Numbered from the stretch's first letter, positions 32,481 through 45,207 are shown. The stretch: DNA of 64,000 nucleotides from Basidiobolus meristosporus CBS 931.73 (GCA_002104905.1 MCFE01000078.1:62001-126000); one strand, 5' to 3'. The notes: generated by a model from the sequence alone, not told the origin. A program made the numbers and translations.

Positions 32481-35181
32481 TCAAGTAGGAATCTGAATAA
32501 GCTCATCATCCTGAGCTAGTGTTTGGAACCAATAGATCAAGTATTCGAGCGGACGGGTGCGGGGCTGCTGCTGATCCTGCTGATTGGTAGCATGCTCTGG
32601 ATACCATGCCATTGCTGTGCCATTGGTATTGCTAACTTGCTCAATCTTCCGGTCAAGTATTGGTTGTTGCAGAAACATTGTGGTTAATATTCCAAGGATG
32701 TACACAACCAAGGTATACAGGATGACCGTGACAGTACCGCTTCCACGAGTTTTCACCAAAGTGGTGTTACCGCTGTCGAGCCTATTTAGACCGTTTAAAG
32801 ACTTTGAAGTGGACGCAGGGGCATCCAATCGACGCCGAAGTAGATTCTCTCGAGGTTTGGGGGCTCTTTGAAGGAGCCCAGTTGAGCTACCAGATGCCAT
32901 ATCACAATTATCGGAATGAGAAAGCAGCTCCTGGATAAGGAGTTCTTGCGCGTTAAACTTATTAATGAGTTTCTGGTACTCCATTTCCAAACTTTGGTGA
33001 AATTGATCGCTTTCTTCATCAAGCATTCTGTCAGCCTCTGACTCCAGTTGTTTACCAGCCAATTGGCTTTTAGTCGGTACAACATATTTATATTGTAGGG
33101 CTTCGTCAGTCTGAGCTTTCGACGTAGTTTGACGCTCAGATTGAATACCGGCTTCTTGGGTGACAAAGGTATTGGTGTTGTTTCGTAAGTGATCAATCTC
33201 TTCCTGAAGCGACTGTCTTTCAAGTGCTATTGCTTTCTTGGCTTCCTGAAGTTGATTTACGGCTTTTTCCAGCTTTCTAGAAGCATCTTCGGCTTCGGTT
33301 TTGAACATAGTGTTCTGACGCTCGAGAAATGCGATATAGCTACGGTCTGATTCAGAATCCAATTCTAAAACAGGTAGAACTTGATCACCATCTGCTGAAT
33401 TTGGGAATATGCCACTATTAGAATCATCAAGCAGTGACGATAGTTCGAAATGCAGGTTTTTCTCACTCTCTACAGTGGAAACCTCCTCAAACTCTTTTAA
33501 TGACACATTTATAGGCTTGTTGATTCCTTTGATGGCGTCATCAAGTTCATGCCGCAAGCGGTCAACCACATCCCGAAGATGTTGATTCTCATCCTTTAGT
33601 TCATCAACTTCTTGCTCAAGCGTCTGAGCAAATGCAACTTCCTGCTCCAATCGGGAGATATGAGTTTCGAATGCTATACGCTCTTGTTGGTATTTTTTTT
33701 GCTCAACTGCAAAGCCTTCAAGATCCATTTCAGATTTGAGGAGCTCTTCTTCTCGAACCTTCAATAGATGCTGTATCTTTTCCATTTCCTCCCGTTTTTC
33801 GTCATATTGTCGACGTAAATCACTATACAAGTTTTTGTGATGTGAAAGGACTCTGGATATTGACACGATCTCTGATTCCAACTACAATTGTTATATAATA
33901 GACTTAGTATCAGGAAGTCAAAATAAAGAGTCCCTGTTGCTATAGTACCATGCCTATTTGCTGTAGATGGGCTTTTTCATTGCTCTTGTACTCCTGGATT
34001 TCTCGTTTTTTGGCTGTTAATTCTGTATTCATTTCGTCTACACGAGATTGAAGCTCCGAAATACGCTCCTCATGTTGCCGAACTGAAAGAGTAAGATTCT
34101 TTTCCGTTTGATGGAGCCTCTTATTCAGCTCTAGTGAAATGCGACTTAAATGTCCGATCTGAGATACAGGGTCTTTGGACTACATAATGTATGCACTAAG
34201 TATGTGAAATAAATGGAGAACGAGCAGGAATTTGGGCACGTACATTAATACTAAAGTCATCGCCGCCAAATCCTTCAAAACTCTTTTCGTCTCCAAGAAA
34301 AGAGTCATCAAGGATTTCGCTACCATACAACTCCATGAAGCTGCGGCTATATCTCAGAGATTTTGGGTTCTCGGTGGGCGATGCCTATAAGGGTTACATG
34401 ATAAATGAGGAGGCTTAAGCATTCAGGCTATTGAGCACAATACCTTGGGAATTCTTGATTTAGTAGAATAATGCTCGATAGAGCGTTCAAACGATAAAGA
34501 GTCTTCATCCTCAAAATCATCAAGTGTAGGAACTGCTGCGTATGTATCCCGTTTCTTGTCTACCTCTGTTAAGTGAAAAAATAGGTCAGTAAGATACTGA
34601 TATATCATAACTCGGGGAAACTATATTACCGGCTGCAGCTTTGCGAGTTGAAAGTGTGCGTGTGACTGGTGTGGTCCTCTGTCTCGAGGAAAGCGGTGAC
34701 AAGGGGTGTGCAAAGCCCAAAGTAGTGTGAGGTCTTGGTGTAGTAGGGGGACGATTATTTCTGGCTGGGTTCTTAGGGCATGAGGAGGTATTAGAGGAAG
34801 GTGGGGGTGCAGAGAGTTGGGAAATTAATCTATAGAGGTCTTGGGGGGAAAGTTCCAATTTGGCGTTCTTCAGGCAAAATTTCTGGAATAGCTTTTTGGG
34901 CTCTGAATCTAAGAGTTCAACTCCCTGTTCGCGTTCAAAAAAATCAAATATAGGAAACAAATCTCGGGCTACGATGGAGCCGCGGTTATCTGGGTCGAAC
35001 TTTGTAAATATTGCCTCGAGGTTCGAATGGAGGGTTGAAAGTGTGCTGGCAGAGTTCCCCTAAGTGTAGTCCAGTCTGGTTTAGAGAGGAAGATAGACAC
35101 AGATAATGATGAAGAAGTATGGTGAATTGCTACCTTTTTTTTTATTTCTTCACCAGTGTTTTGGGCCCGAGTGGTTGACAT
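32481..35181 (-). CDS. KASH5/Kms-like nuclear-envelope coiled-coil protein
   Basis: Six exons, 35134-35181, 34630-35059, 34444-34565, 34244-34384, 33949-34179 and 32481-33881, close to 790 aa. The order of parts is as follows. An N-terminal EF-hand-like unit has a loop at residues 38-49 (DPDNRGSIVARD) and the helix RDLFPIFDFFERE. A Pro-rich linker of about 100 residues and an acidic stretch come next. A long coiled coil runs from about residue 275 to 640. A transmembrane helix (VILYTLVVYILGILTTMFL, about 706-728) leaves a 62-residue tail ending LIQIPT. This layout (EF-hand, coiled coil, C-terminal anchor with short luminal tail ending near P-T) is that of KASH5 and of fission-yeast Kms1/Kms2, which link dynein/spindle-pole components to SUN proteins. 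The KASH call is inference; a Golgi golgin-like tail-anchored protein is the alternative. Confidence 0.72.
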
Positions 35182-36207
35182 TATTTGTATATTTTTCAGC
35201 TTGTTACTGGTTGTATCTGAATAAAAGGCCTGTTATTGTAATAAATTTAGCTTAATAGAAGAGTAACTTCGACCGTAAATATGCTTACAAAGTTAAAATA
35301 GGACAGAAGGTGAATAGGTAAGGGCTAAAGGAGCTAAAGAGAGAGAAAAGTTAAAGCCGACATAAGAAGTGCTATGAGTTCCTACCCGAGGATCAATGGG
35401 AATTAAATCAATACGTCTTATTTAATTAAGTGTTACATTGTGATCTTCATAGTAAATCAAATCATACCCTAAAGTATTACTCCACTGACAATCATATTGA
35501 TTTAATGTGATGATAAATGCTATTTACTCTTAAAGCATTTATTTAAATATCAATTAGGCTACATGAAGTACATGGACTGGTTTGAATATGCATGTTTCTT
35601 GGATGAGGACTGAAATATTGTGGGTTTGTTTAAATGCTGCATTGATTTATGTAATCTAACTCTCAACTATTTATTTTATTTAGCCTATGCCACGACAATG
35701 GTAACACGAATATCCCCAAAGTGTGTATATCTCAATGTCCATTTTGCTTTGTCATTGTGATGGACGATGCTATATTAAACCAAGCAACTTGTTTACACTC
35801 GTGAGAAAATTCAATGGATGGTTTACTTGATCAATTGAACAATGAGTAAATAGGTCTCTACGATGTGCGTTTTGCCTAGCATTATTAAGTTCACTATTAT
35901 GCAATTTATCTTGAGACGTGTAAATGCGTGTTGAGAATCCAACAAAATATCCAACCAATTATACTATATCTACTGTCAAATTGGAACTATTAATATCCGT
36001 TCGCATTCGAATATTTTAGCAACTCGGGAAGTGGGCTTTTGGCTTTGTGACGACAAATATTTCTTGATATCTATATAGAACATTTAGACGTATTTCCGAA
36101 GTGATTTCCGTGTTTTTTGGCTCAACACTTAAACGGTTAACCCATTACCAAACGAAAACCAAACCTATTTCACTTGACGTAGCACTCAAGAAAGAGGCTC
36201 GAAGGCC
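35182..36207. other. Shared upstream region of KASH-like and TBC genes
   Basis: 1.0 kb of AT-rich DNA between divergently transcribed genes. Only short chance frames are present; no repeat or RNA gene is recognised. Confidence 0.4.
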
Positions 36208-39200
36208 ATGTTTACACTTCCTACACTTTGTGAAAATTCTCACTTTTGGGAGGATATATTAAGCAATGAATACTTCATTGCTCAGCGTGCTCTTGGTTCC
36301 AACAATTCTCTGCTGAAAAACGTCATTGGAACCATTCAAAATGTGTTAGTGTCTTGATTCTCTTTAATAATGATCAATTTTCGTACTTGTCTTATCTTCC
36401 TTTCCACTGATACTCCTATTTGTATAGTTTGGATACAAAACAAGCTCCTTTCCGTATCCTATTTCGACCAAACGCAAATGGAGATAGAATGCATCTAATA
36501 GCCGAGTCTGATTCTCGTGATGGGATTGAGAAGCCATGGAAGTGGCTTGAAGGTAAAGTCTACACGTAACACTAGTTGATCTTGGAGTACTATCTAACTC
36601 TTTTGATAGACCATCTTGTCAAAGAGCTGCAGGCTTTAGACGATCCGTTTGAAAGAGAGACCTTTGTTCTAACGAAGATTAATTCATTGGTATCAAGCTT
36701 GGATGCTGGCGACGATTCGGCTAATGACGAAAAGCTTAGAGCGGCAACAAGAGCTTTTAGACAAACATTTAATTTACCTACGAGTGAAAGAGTCGTGAAT
36801 TTCTATTCATGTGGATATCACCGTAACTTTATGATCAACCAAGGCTGGATGTACATAAGTGAGCACTATCTATGCTTTTACTCGTTTATCCTTGGCATCG
36901 AGGCCAAAATCCAGATCCCATTGAGAGATATAGAAAGCTTACATAAGGAAGTGTCCAAAAGAGGGCTGCTCTCGGATGCAATCAAAGTTATTACCAGAGA
37001 TAAAAAAGAGGTATACCAACATTTATAGTGTATATATGATAGCTTGTGAACCAATATTAACAGGTATTTACTGGCACAGTACTTCTTCTCTAATCTATTT
37101 CGTCGTGATGAGGTAAGCAGGCGTGATTGTATGTACCTGGCGGATTTAGCAAGAATTAATTTGAGATTCTGTAGACATATGATCTTTTAGTTCAGTTAAC
37201 GAACTTATCAATGCAAAAGCTATTGCAAAATACTGCGATGGATTTCGCACCCGGGCTATCGTTGGATGCTCAAACTGCAGCTGAATCTCTCTACGACTCG
37301 TCAGACATTACACTTGGTACAAAATCATCGAGCCAGAGTCTTCAGAGCCGTTTTCAAAAAATGACCTTGAAGGAGGATCTCAGGCTGCAGAAACGAAATG
37401 CCATATTCCAGACAACCTTTCGTCTTCCATCATCAGAGCATTTACTCGTTGAAACGGATGCTATTCTTTCTGTACCCAACCGTGAAGAAAAATATCACGG
37501 AAAGCTCAGTATCTCCGAAACATTTATCACATTTTTATCTACCGATGGGCGCTTGTGTTCCACTGCCATTCCGTTATTTGTGATTCGTAGGGTAGAAAGG
37601 ATCAACCCCAAGTCGAATTTATGTATCCTGGCTATAACCACTTGGCATCATATGAAAGTGGTATTTCAAATACAAGGCTCGCGCAAGATCGGGGAAAGCT
37701 ACTGTACAGCACTCAGAACCAACCTCAAAGATCAGGTGAATGCCATGAAAGCGCTCAAGCCGTTTTTGCAAACATGCGTCTCCGAAACCATATTGAAAGA
37801 AAAGGAGATTCTGAAAAATGGTGGGCTTGGTCTGAAATTTGGGTATCCTGGCGATGCAAAGAAATCGAAGGAAAAAGGGAAAAACAAATACTGGTTCAGC
37901 TATCTCAAAGACAATGGCCGCAATCTTACCCTTCTAAAATTCCCGGATTTCTCTCGGTTAGTCAGGATTGGACTCCCAAACAATTTACGCGGTGAAATAT
38001 GGGAAATATGCAGTGGCTCTATCTATCTGAGAGCTATGAACTCAGGCCTCTACGAAAAAATTATAGACGAAAATGCTGGCAAAGTGTCGTTGTCAACTGA
38101 GGAAATCGAGAAAGATTTGAACCGCTCGCTACCGGAGTACCCTGCTTATCAAATAACAGAAGGCATCGATACGCTAAGAAGAGTATTGACGGCCTATTCT
38201 TGGAAAGATCCTGCACTTGGCTATTGTCAGGCCATGAACATAGTCGCATCAGCTATTCTCATTTATATGAGTGAGGAGCAAGCGTTCTGGACTTTGAGCG
38301 TGCTCTGCGATCGATTGCTTCCTGGATATTATAGTACATCCATGTATGGTGCGCTTCTTGATCAATCAATTTTCGAACACCTAGTTGAGCAGTGTATGCC
38401 TATCCTGCATGAACATCTCAAGAAAGCCGATATTCAACTGTCAGTAGCTTGTTTGCCCTGGTTTTTAAGCCTCTTCATCAATACTATGCCGCTCTCATTT
38501 GCCTTCCGGGTATTGGACTGCTTTTTCTTGGAAGGTCCACAAGTTTTGTTCCAGGTGGCGCTTGCAATTATCAAGATTAATGGGGATGAGCTTATCGAGG
38601 CAACTGATGACGGAGCGTTTATTCACACACTCAAACAATATTTCACCAAGTTGGATGATCCTCTCTATCCGCACAGCAAAAACCCAAGGGCTAAATTGTT
38701 AACCAAGTTCCATGAGCTTATGTTGGTTGCGTTTAAGGAATTCGCTCATGTCAACACTGAATGTATCACAGAGCTGCGCAAATCACACCAATTCCGGATC
38801 GTTCATAATATAGAGAGCTTCACAAAACGCACTCACATTCGTAATCTTATTGAAACGTCAAGATTCAACAAGGAGGAATTGTCAGCCATCTATGACAAGT
38901 TCTATGATGTCCAATTTTACAGCAACAAGAAGCAATCAGAAAGGCCTGACCTCAAAATGGACTTCTGGAATTTTCACAAGTTCCTCGGTACCCTTGCTCC
39001 ATGGGCCATTATAGAGACTAGTACCGAATCACAGCGATTGTTGAAAGGCCACGGGTCTTTGGTTATCCAGAAGAAAACTGTCGGCAGCTCATTCATTGAA
39101 AAGCTGTTCAAATACTTCGACAAAACCCGATGCGGCAGCTTATCCCTTCAAGACATCGTTAACGGGCTCCAAGACATCATGTTTGGTGATCTGATGTCGC

Positions 39201-39874
39201 AGATCCAACTTTTCTTCCATCTCCACGACAGCAATGATGATGGTTTCTTATCAAAGGAGGATATTTTACAATTATCTGAGAGCTTCTTGTTTCTATTCCG
39301 AAACGAGAAGGATGACCGGTATCTTCGCGCAGTTTCCAATCTTCTTCAGAACTCCATCCAATACTCCGAATCTGCTATGCATGCAGCCAACCCACAGGTC
39401 TTAGAAACGGTGGATGGAAATGGTGACATCCTCAGCACTGTGGTAGAAAGGGAGGATGATGGAATAATCGTATCGTTGCCTACATTTCGTATGATTGTTC
39501 TTACTGACGAAACATTGGAGCAATTTTTCGACTACAAGTTTGCTGCATCTTTCCAACTGACGGTTGATTCTAGTACTGATAAGCAGAAAGGCCTTGGTCG
39601 AGAAATCTTTGAATCATTACTTAATGAAGGGTCTCGACTCGCCGATCGTGTGTCTCAATTTCCTAAGAGAAAACTTATCAGGAGCTCACCTGTCCCGAGT
39701 GTGCATTCGCAAGTGGAGAATCTGATTGATATATCGCCACCATCTCTTTCCGCTTCAGATGCCAACAAGGATCCCCACGACGATGAGGATGAGGATGATT
39801 TGATGGCCGTAGACCACCTGCTTCGACATTTAGATGAACCCCACAAAGAAAGTTTAATTGATGATTTTCCATAG
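36208..39874 (+). CDS. GRAM-TBC-EF-hand Rab GTPase-activating protein (TBC1D9/Gyp2-like)
   Basis: Five exons, 36208-36344, 36428-36552, 36610-37010, 37080-37112 and 37175-39874, give 1131 aa. It stimulates GTP hydrolysis by a Rab in membrane traffic. The N-terminus continues NVLDTKQAPFRILFRP as in TBC1D8/9. Two GRAM domains follow (about 125-235 and 300-400). The TBC domain spans about 490-700 with the Arg finger in IEKDLNR (about 543-549) and the Gln finger in YCQAMN (about 582), so it should be active. Two EF-hand-like units follow: a degenerate one (FDKTRCGSLSLQD) and a good loop DSNDDGFLSKED at about 917-928. The acidic C-terminus contains DDEDEDD. The 33-nt exon 4 is fixed by continuity of the GRAM sequence (YFFSNLFRRDE); the alternative upstream AG gives a stop. 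Confidence 0.93.
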
Positions 39875-40245
39875 CTTGACGTTCTTTGATACAATCACAA
39901 AATATAACTTCATATATTTTTCCCCACCTTTAGAGGAGCATTAGACTGCTCGACTTTGATATAAAAGTATCTACACCTGTATTTCTTCACACCTTCAATG
40001 TTATAAAGATTCATTAGAGTACACGTTATTTTCAAGACGGTTTTTATTAATCCAAAGGTTGCTCCATTTTTCCAATATATGTACGGGCATGAGAGCTCAA
40101 GATAAAGCTAATAATATGGCACGAACATTAACTATCTCTAGAACTTTACTCTATGCGCTTAGTATTGAGAGTATAATTATACGTAGATTGATTCAGTAGC
40201 TCATGATATTCATATTCACAAAAACATCGCTAGTAGTTTGTACAA
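39875..40245. other. Intergenic between convergent TBC and Swi3/Tipin genes
   Basis: 371 bp of AT-rich 3' flanks of two convergent genes. Nothing else is seen. Confidence 0.4.
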
Positions 40246-41318
40246 TTACTCATGGTTATGCTGCTCCATTTCTTCATTATCGATCACTTCGTCAATTTGT
40301 TGGCACTTATGTGTCACTTCCTCTCTTTCTTCTGATTCCATTGCACGAGATCTTTTACGTGCCGCCAATCTGACTAGGGCTCGCTCGCGGTTTTCTCTGA
40401 TACGACGCAGCTGATCCACCTCAATATCACCGCTGGATCCTGTTAATTACACTCCATCATTAGCATCGACAGGGGGAATTGTGTTTACTCCTAGCTGATT
40501 GCTTATGTTCTCATCGTTGTCGCCAAAGCACCAGTCAGTTAATGCTTCGGGCCTGCGTTCACATCTTGATTAACCACAAAGAAGCTAAAATAGTCTAGCA
40601 GGACAATCTTACCGGTTATTATCGAGCTGAATCTGAACCTCTGTAATACCTTTTGATACCTAAAATACCACCCTATATGCATTCAATAAATCATACCAGG
40701 AGCCATGTCGCGATTAGAAAGCTCTGTCTTTATGAGCTCTTCCCGAAAAATCTGTTGTGTAGAGGTAGTTAACTTCGTATCACTGAGCCATCAAAATCTG
40801 CAATTACTTTAAGTTTCCTTTCCGGGCACAGGTTTTCTATCTTCTTGACTGCGTCTAGGAAACGCATTTTTGGAAACAATTGATGGCACCAAAGTTGATA
40901 GAAATCCAATAGTTGTTGGAGGTCTTCAAACTATACCAAAGGTATTGGAATTGACAAAACTCGGGACGTCAGGTATTCATTTAACGATTACCTCCTGACC
41001 CTTTCCCTTGAATTTTAGCTTAGGACCTTTCTCCTTGATAAGCATCAATCCGTTGGGTTGAAGCAAACTAGGCAAAAATGAGCAAGTTGGTCAACCCAGG
41101 CTTTGAGAATATGCTACTTTACCGATTAGCATCTAACTTGGGTTGCGGTTCTCTCCTCTGACGAGTCTCGACTTTGTCGAGATCCTCGGCGGAGAGTGAG
41201 CTAGTCGAGAAGGGTTTGTTTGGTTGTTGGACCTCCTCGAACCCGCCCACTTCTTCATTCTGGTAAGTTGTGGAAGGAGTTTTTTGCCACTGTCGGCGTC
41301 TAGCTCGTATTCAAACAT
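40246..41318 (-). CDS. Replication-fork protection complex subunit (Swi3/Csm3/Tipin), apparent frameshift
   Basis: Tipin-family proteins pair with Tof1/Timeless to stabilise stalled forks and support the S-phase checkpoint. The Swi3 core is clear: PKLDANRLLQPNGLMLI, KLKFKGKGQEFEDLQQLL, FYQLWCHQLFPKMRFLDAV. Exons on the minus strand are 41123-41318, 40992-41067, 40808-40930, 40697-40751, 40613-40649 and from 40552 down, ending with an Arg/Glu-rich helix and stop at 40246. Two problems appear. The core frame has no ATG before an upstream stop; the acidic start MFEYELDADSG at 41318 lies in another frame, and one extra base in the A6 run (41278-41283 region) would join them. The final intron, near 40440-40500, is not resolved. 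It may be an assembly error or a damaged gene. Confidence 0.78.
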
Positions 41319-41876
41319 AAGAGTTGTTGAGGCTAATGGGACTACTCCCACTACTCACTACTAGATCGTAAATATCACCACACTCAATTGTGTTTGTTGA
41401 TTATTCTAATTAGGATTAATTGATTGGTGTATGCGGAATATAAACTGCTGATCACTCCACTCTTTATACCGAGAGTTAATCAGAGAACTAACCAACTCTA
41501 ATTACTTCGGCAGTCTGAGCAGATCAAGGTAAAAATATTCTCGACGTCTATTTATAATTTCACGGGAATGTTCTTGATCTGATAGGCTGAGCCATATATG
41601 TCCATCATCGATACGTCTCTGGAGCGTTTTTGACATCTTCAGAGAATTTGTTATTGGATGGACGAAAGCCATTCTTCAGACATGGCTTTCCCCTTCCGAG
41701 ATCACTCTTGTATCCGTATTTCGAAAATTTGGTTCCCTTCTTTGGACATTGCAATAATAACCCAATCTTTCTTTTTTTCTCTTGAGCTACTTGGTTTAAC
41801 GAAGCAACATTATTTCTAAACTCCGAACACTTCGTTTGACCCTCTCTGTATAAATCTCGGTTTAACAAAGCACTGT
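41319..41876. other. Shared upstream region of Swi3/Tipin and membrane-protein genes
   Basis: 558 bp between divergent starts. A 104-codon frame at 41605-41919 (-) lacks an ATG and overlaps the next gene on the other strand; it is not accepted as a gene. Confidence 0.4.
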
Positions 41877-43197
41877 ATGTTCCTGTTACAGCTTTTATCA
41901 CTCCTCGGTCTAAACTCACTCGTCTACGGGCTGGACTCTACCGACACTTCTATCGGGGGTATGAATTTCGCCATATACGCCTTGTTGCCAGTACTAATCT
42001 CCTTACAGCGAGTTACCTCGATTCATACTGTGGCCCGGATCTCTACTGCCTCCCGAAGGAAGATGAACTATGGTACCCGCACGATAGTGAGTTTGTCAGG
42101 TGGAACAGGTACTATCCTACTTTTTCGACTTTCGTCAACATATCGCTATTCAATACGAAGTCAGAGGTCCCGGTGGAGGAATGGCCTCTTTATAAAAACG
42201 AAGGTCTGCTGGTTATCAATAATATCCCTTCCAGCTGGTTCATTGGGGTGAATTTAAGCGCCAATGTGACCCAGGAGTTTTACTTCTTCATCACTGGACC
42301 CTATACTCCTACAGTTGTCATACCAAGAGGCCCCAACTTCTATATACAAAGTAGGTGATCTTGTTTCAGATCAAGAATACAAAACGTTTACCAAGCAAAA
42401 TTCACTAATGTTGATGCGGATCATATTTAAGAGCCGCAGATATTACCTGCCTATGCTAACCCTGTAGCAGTTGTCAATGCCTCCGAATCTATTATTCACA
42501 CAAGTACTGTCGTATCCATGACTCCTACCAGCCGTCCCTCAACCGTAGTGAGTTCAATACCATCTAGTACCAGCTCATCACCAGCGACACAAAACTCGAG
42601 TTCCACCAATCTGTCAGCAGGCGCAATCAGCGGTATCACTGTTGGCAGTGTGGCTGGTGTTACGATAATTGCTTGATATCCTTTATTTTCACTCGCTCCG
42701 CTCGCTGCTTCACACATTCTATACTACCTCCATCTTTCCTTGACTTTGCTTTCCTTACTTTAGTCTATTTTTTCCGACGTAGACGCAGAAATCAAGCTTC
42801 CAGCTATGAAACCAAAGCGGAGATCGACTCGGGTCCCACAATGGCTTGCAACAGTTCAGCTGATACTTCTGGCCCTGATACAGATGTCACCATGGAGATG
42901 GCCGAGCCACCAAATCCCATCAAACGGAATTCGCTTCGACTAACTGTGAAAGGGGCCCAAGAGCTTGCCCACACCTACCGAAAGATGCTTACCAACCAGG
43001 AAACGGTGGAGGAGAGCTCCACCCAGAATCAGCCTCGGACTCTGTACAGTGATGAGCTGCTTCGTCGAGAGTTAGCAGCTGATGGTCACGGTGTGAAATA
43101 CGTCTCTACTGCACCGGCGATCGTCGTGATGGGTGACGACCAACAAAGTCTACGTAGTATGACTGCTGATACTTCGGATTCGAGAGAGATCCCTTGA
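41877..43197 (+). CDS. Single-pass surface membrane protein with U12-type intron
   Basis: Four exons, 41877-41958, 42009-42350, 42432-42675 and 42759-43197, give 368 aa. A signal peptide (MFLLQLLSLLGLNSLVYG) leads an extracellular region of about 130 residues rich in aromatic residues (YCGPDLYCLPKEDELWYPH, PSSWFIGVNLS), with two cysteines that could pair. A Ser/Thr-rich stalk follows. One transmembrane helix (ISGITVGSVAGVTIIACLVYFF) is followed by five Arg and a cytosolic tail of about 135 residues. The layout resembles fungal wall-sensor or Mid2/SKG6-like proteins, but I do not recognise the ectodomain. The last intron has AT-AC ends and splits the transmembrane helix (separate entry). A GT-AG alternative (donor near 42656, acceptor 42763) would keep frame but shorten the helix. 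Confidence 0.82.
42676..42758 (+). other. U12-type AT-AC intron
   Basis: The intron starts ATATCCTTT, the exact minor-spliceosome donor. It contains TTTCCTTGAC at 42735-42744, matching the U12 branch-site consensus. It ends TTAC 15 nt after the branch adenosine at 42743. Removal of its 83 nt joins TG|T (Cys) and restores an uninterrupted transmembrane helix in the frame of both flanking exons. Confidence 0.88.
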
Positions 43198-45207
43198 GAA
43201 ATCACCACAACCTTCCAAACTTTTGCATCGAATTCATCCAACCTATACCCCACCCATCTTAGAATACCCTTGATTGTGTAAAAACCCCCTTTCGCCCCCG
43301 CACCTTCCCCTTCACATCAAATGTAAGTAAAAGTCATACCCATCGCTTCGCCCAGAAATCCTATCTCACCTGATTCGCTGAAGATCTGTTTCATTTAACC
43401 ATATGGGTGAAGATCCCTTATCTGCCTAATCTGTTGCGTGCATACCTAACCCCAACCTCGATACTTTATCCCACTAGTCCTCCAACTGACTGACAATTCA
43501 GCTTGATCGCTATGGGGGCGGTAAGACAGACCTGGGTATTATAGCTATTTTCATCATGTTGAGGATCTATCATACATTACTTGATTTATCCCATTTCCTA
43601 GCACTCTTCCAATCTGGGAACACTACCTAGACCTTGCTGGATGCAACGGCTGAAGTATTTATCAGATGGGTGAGCACAGAGCTTCATCATGATCGGTGGA
43701 GTCACATTCCGCCGATCCATACAACCTGTGCTGTCAAAGGTGACTGGAATATATAATAATCCGTTCTCATATTAAAAGGTAATTTTGGGATTAATTGCGT
43801 ACTGTTCTCGTATCAGCCCTTTTGTATCGAAAACATGCGACGTATGGGTATGTAGCGAACGAAAATCCAAAAAGAGGTTTAGACTAGGTAGGTAATAGGC
43901 AAACTATTGTCAAACATCATTCCCTGCCAATTCTTGTAAAGGCCAGTTCCTTCATGGAACAACAGAGGGCCCGTTACCGAGCGTATCACCCGTTTGATTT
44001 ACATGAGTCATTACATGTGGTTGGGATGACTGAAAACAACATGGCTCTTTTTCTACTTTTTTCTAATGTGGTTAGCAATTGCCACAAGCGTACCGATTTG
44101 TTACTGAATCTTATCTGGACATGGTTCAAATTTAATCAATCACTCAGAGCTACCTACTCAACAACAAATCACCAAACGAAAATACATCTAAATACTCTAG
44201 ATTGCTTGCAAGCGTCTTCAAACTTTCTCAAGGCGAAGTGGCCTCCGCAGAGGAAGACAGCCCAAAAGAAAGGGCTGTCGAACAAAAACCAACCTGGAAT
44301 AAACTTGCAAGTTGAAAAAAAGCAGGATTAGGGGCCACATTGAAATATACTATTGTATGGAACATGTAAACCCACCCCAACCCACTTCATATGCAAATAC
44401 GAAGCCTAACCACTAATTTTGCCACAATTAATGTGCCTAGCTACACTAAATTCTTATTTGTGTTGAAAGTGGCAGTGTGGACTTACAAATGATTTAGAGT
44501 ATTTAGATAAAAGTGTGGTATTTCACTTATTGATTTATTGAAACAAAGCCATCGTACTTTTATATGAACTTCGTAAGTGTAGCAACACGAGCGTTTTGAG
44601 AAAGGTTCCAGGAAGTCGTGTGCAAACTTTGGGGCCTTTTGGACGAGGTTGAAATATTAAGAATTAGCGAATCGTATGAATATAATTCCAAAACGGTAAC
44701 AAGGCAGGAATGTTAGCAAAAAACCCAGCTTGAAATTTTATTTGGGATTATTATGGCCGAGATGAAATGGCTGCAGCTTTTATCTTTCCCATCTTAACAA
44801 TCATGTTCTGGGAGATTCTCAAGAGTTTTCTTGTGGAAATAATGCGTTCTTTTAAATGTTGCTAGATTATAGGTGATGCGAAAAAGGGAGAGCATGTGGC
44901 CCATGCCATTAGGTGCAGAATGTGGAGCATATGGGCAAGTTCTCAGAGGACTCGCTCATCTGGCACCAGGCCAGCATAAACCTCGCCGCTCCCATTCAAC
45001 AAATTGGTAGCAAACTAGGGGTATGAACTAAACTCGCATTTGATCGGAAAACTAACGAGACCCTGAAAATTGTCTATGGCATTTTAATATCACAAAACTA
45101 AGGTGTATGTATAAGCGGGTGGGGAAATTCGATGCAAGGGTATGGATCTGATTGGTGGAGATGCGTTTGATATTAAGTACGACTGGTATATATCAAATCA
45201 ACAGCAT
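43198..45207. other. 2.0 kb intergenic stretch
   Basis: 3' flanks of two convergent genes. One ATG-initiated frame at 43954-44331 (+, 125 codons) has no signal peptide, domain or repeat and is probably chance. No tRNA or transposon features are recognised. Confidence 0.4.

Noticed and set aside
34990-35040. GGTTCGAAT motif resembling a tRNA B box
   Set aside because: It lies inside a coding exon of the KASH-like gene and no A box or cloverleaf can be formed around it.
37064-37079. Upstream AG at 37063 as acceptor of TBC gene exon 4
   Set aside because: It would put a stop codon in frame; the AG at 37079 keeps the conserved GRAM sequence.
41605-41919. 104-codon minus-strand Lys-rich frame
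   Set aside because: No ATG (GTG start), and its 5' end overlaps the signal-peptide exon of the well-supported gene on the other strand.
43954-44331. 125-codon ATG frame on the plus strand in the 2-kb gap
   Set aside because: No signal peptide, domain, repeat or composition bias; expected by chance in a gap of this size.
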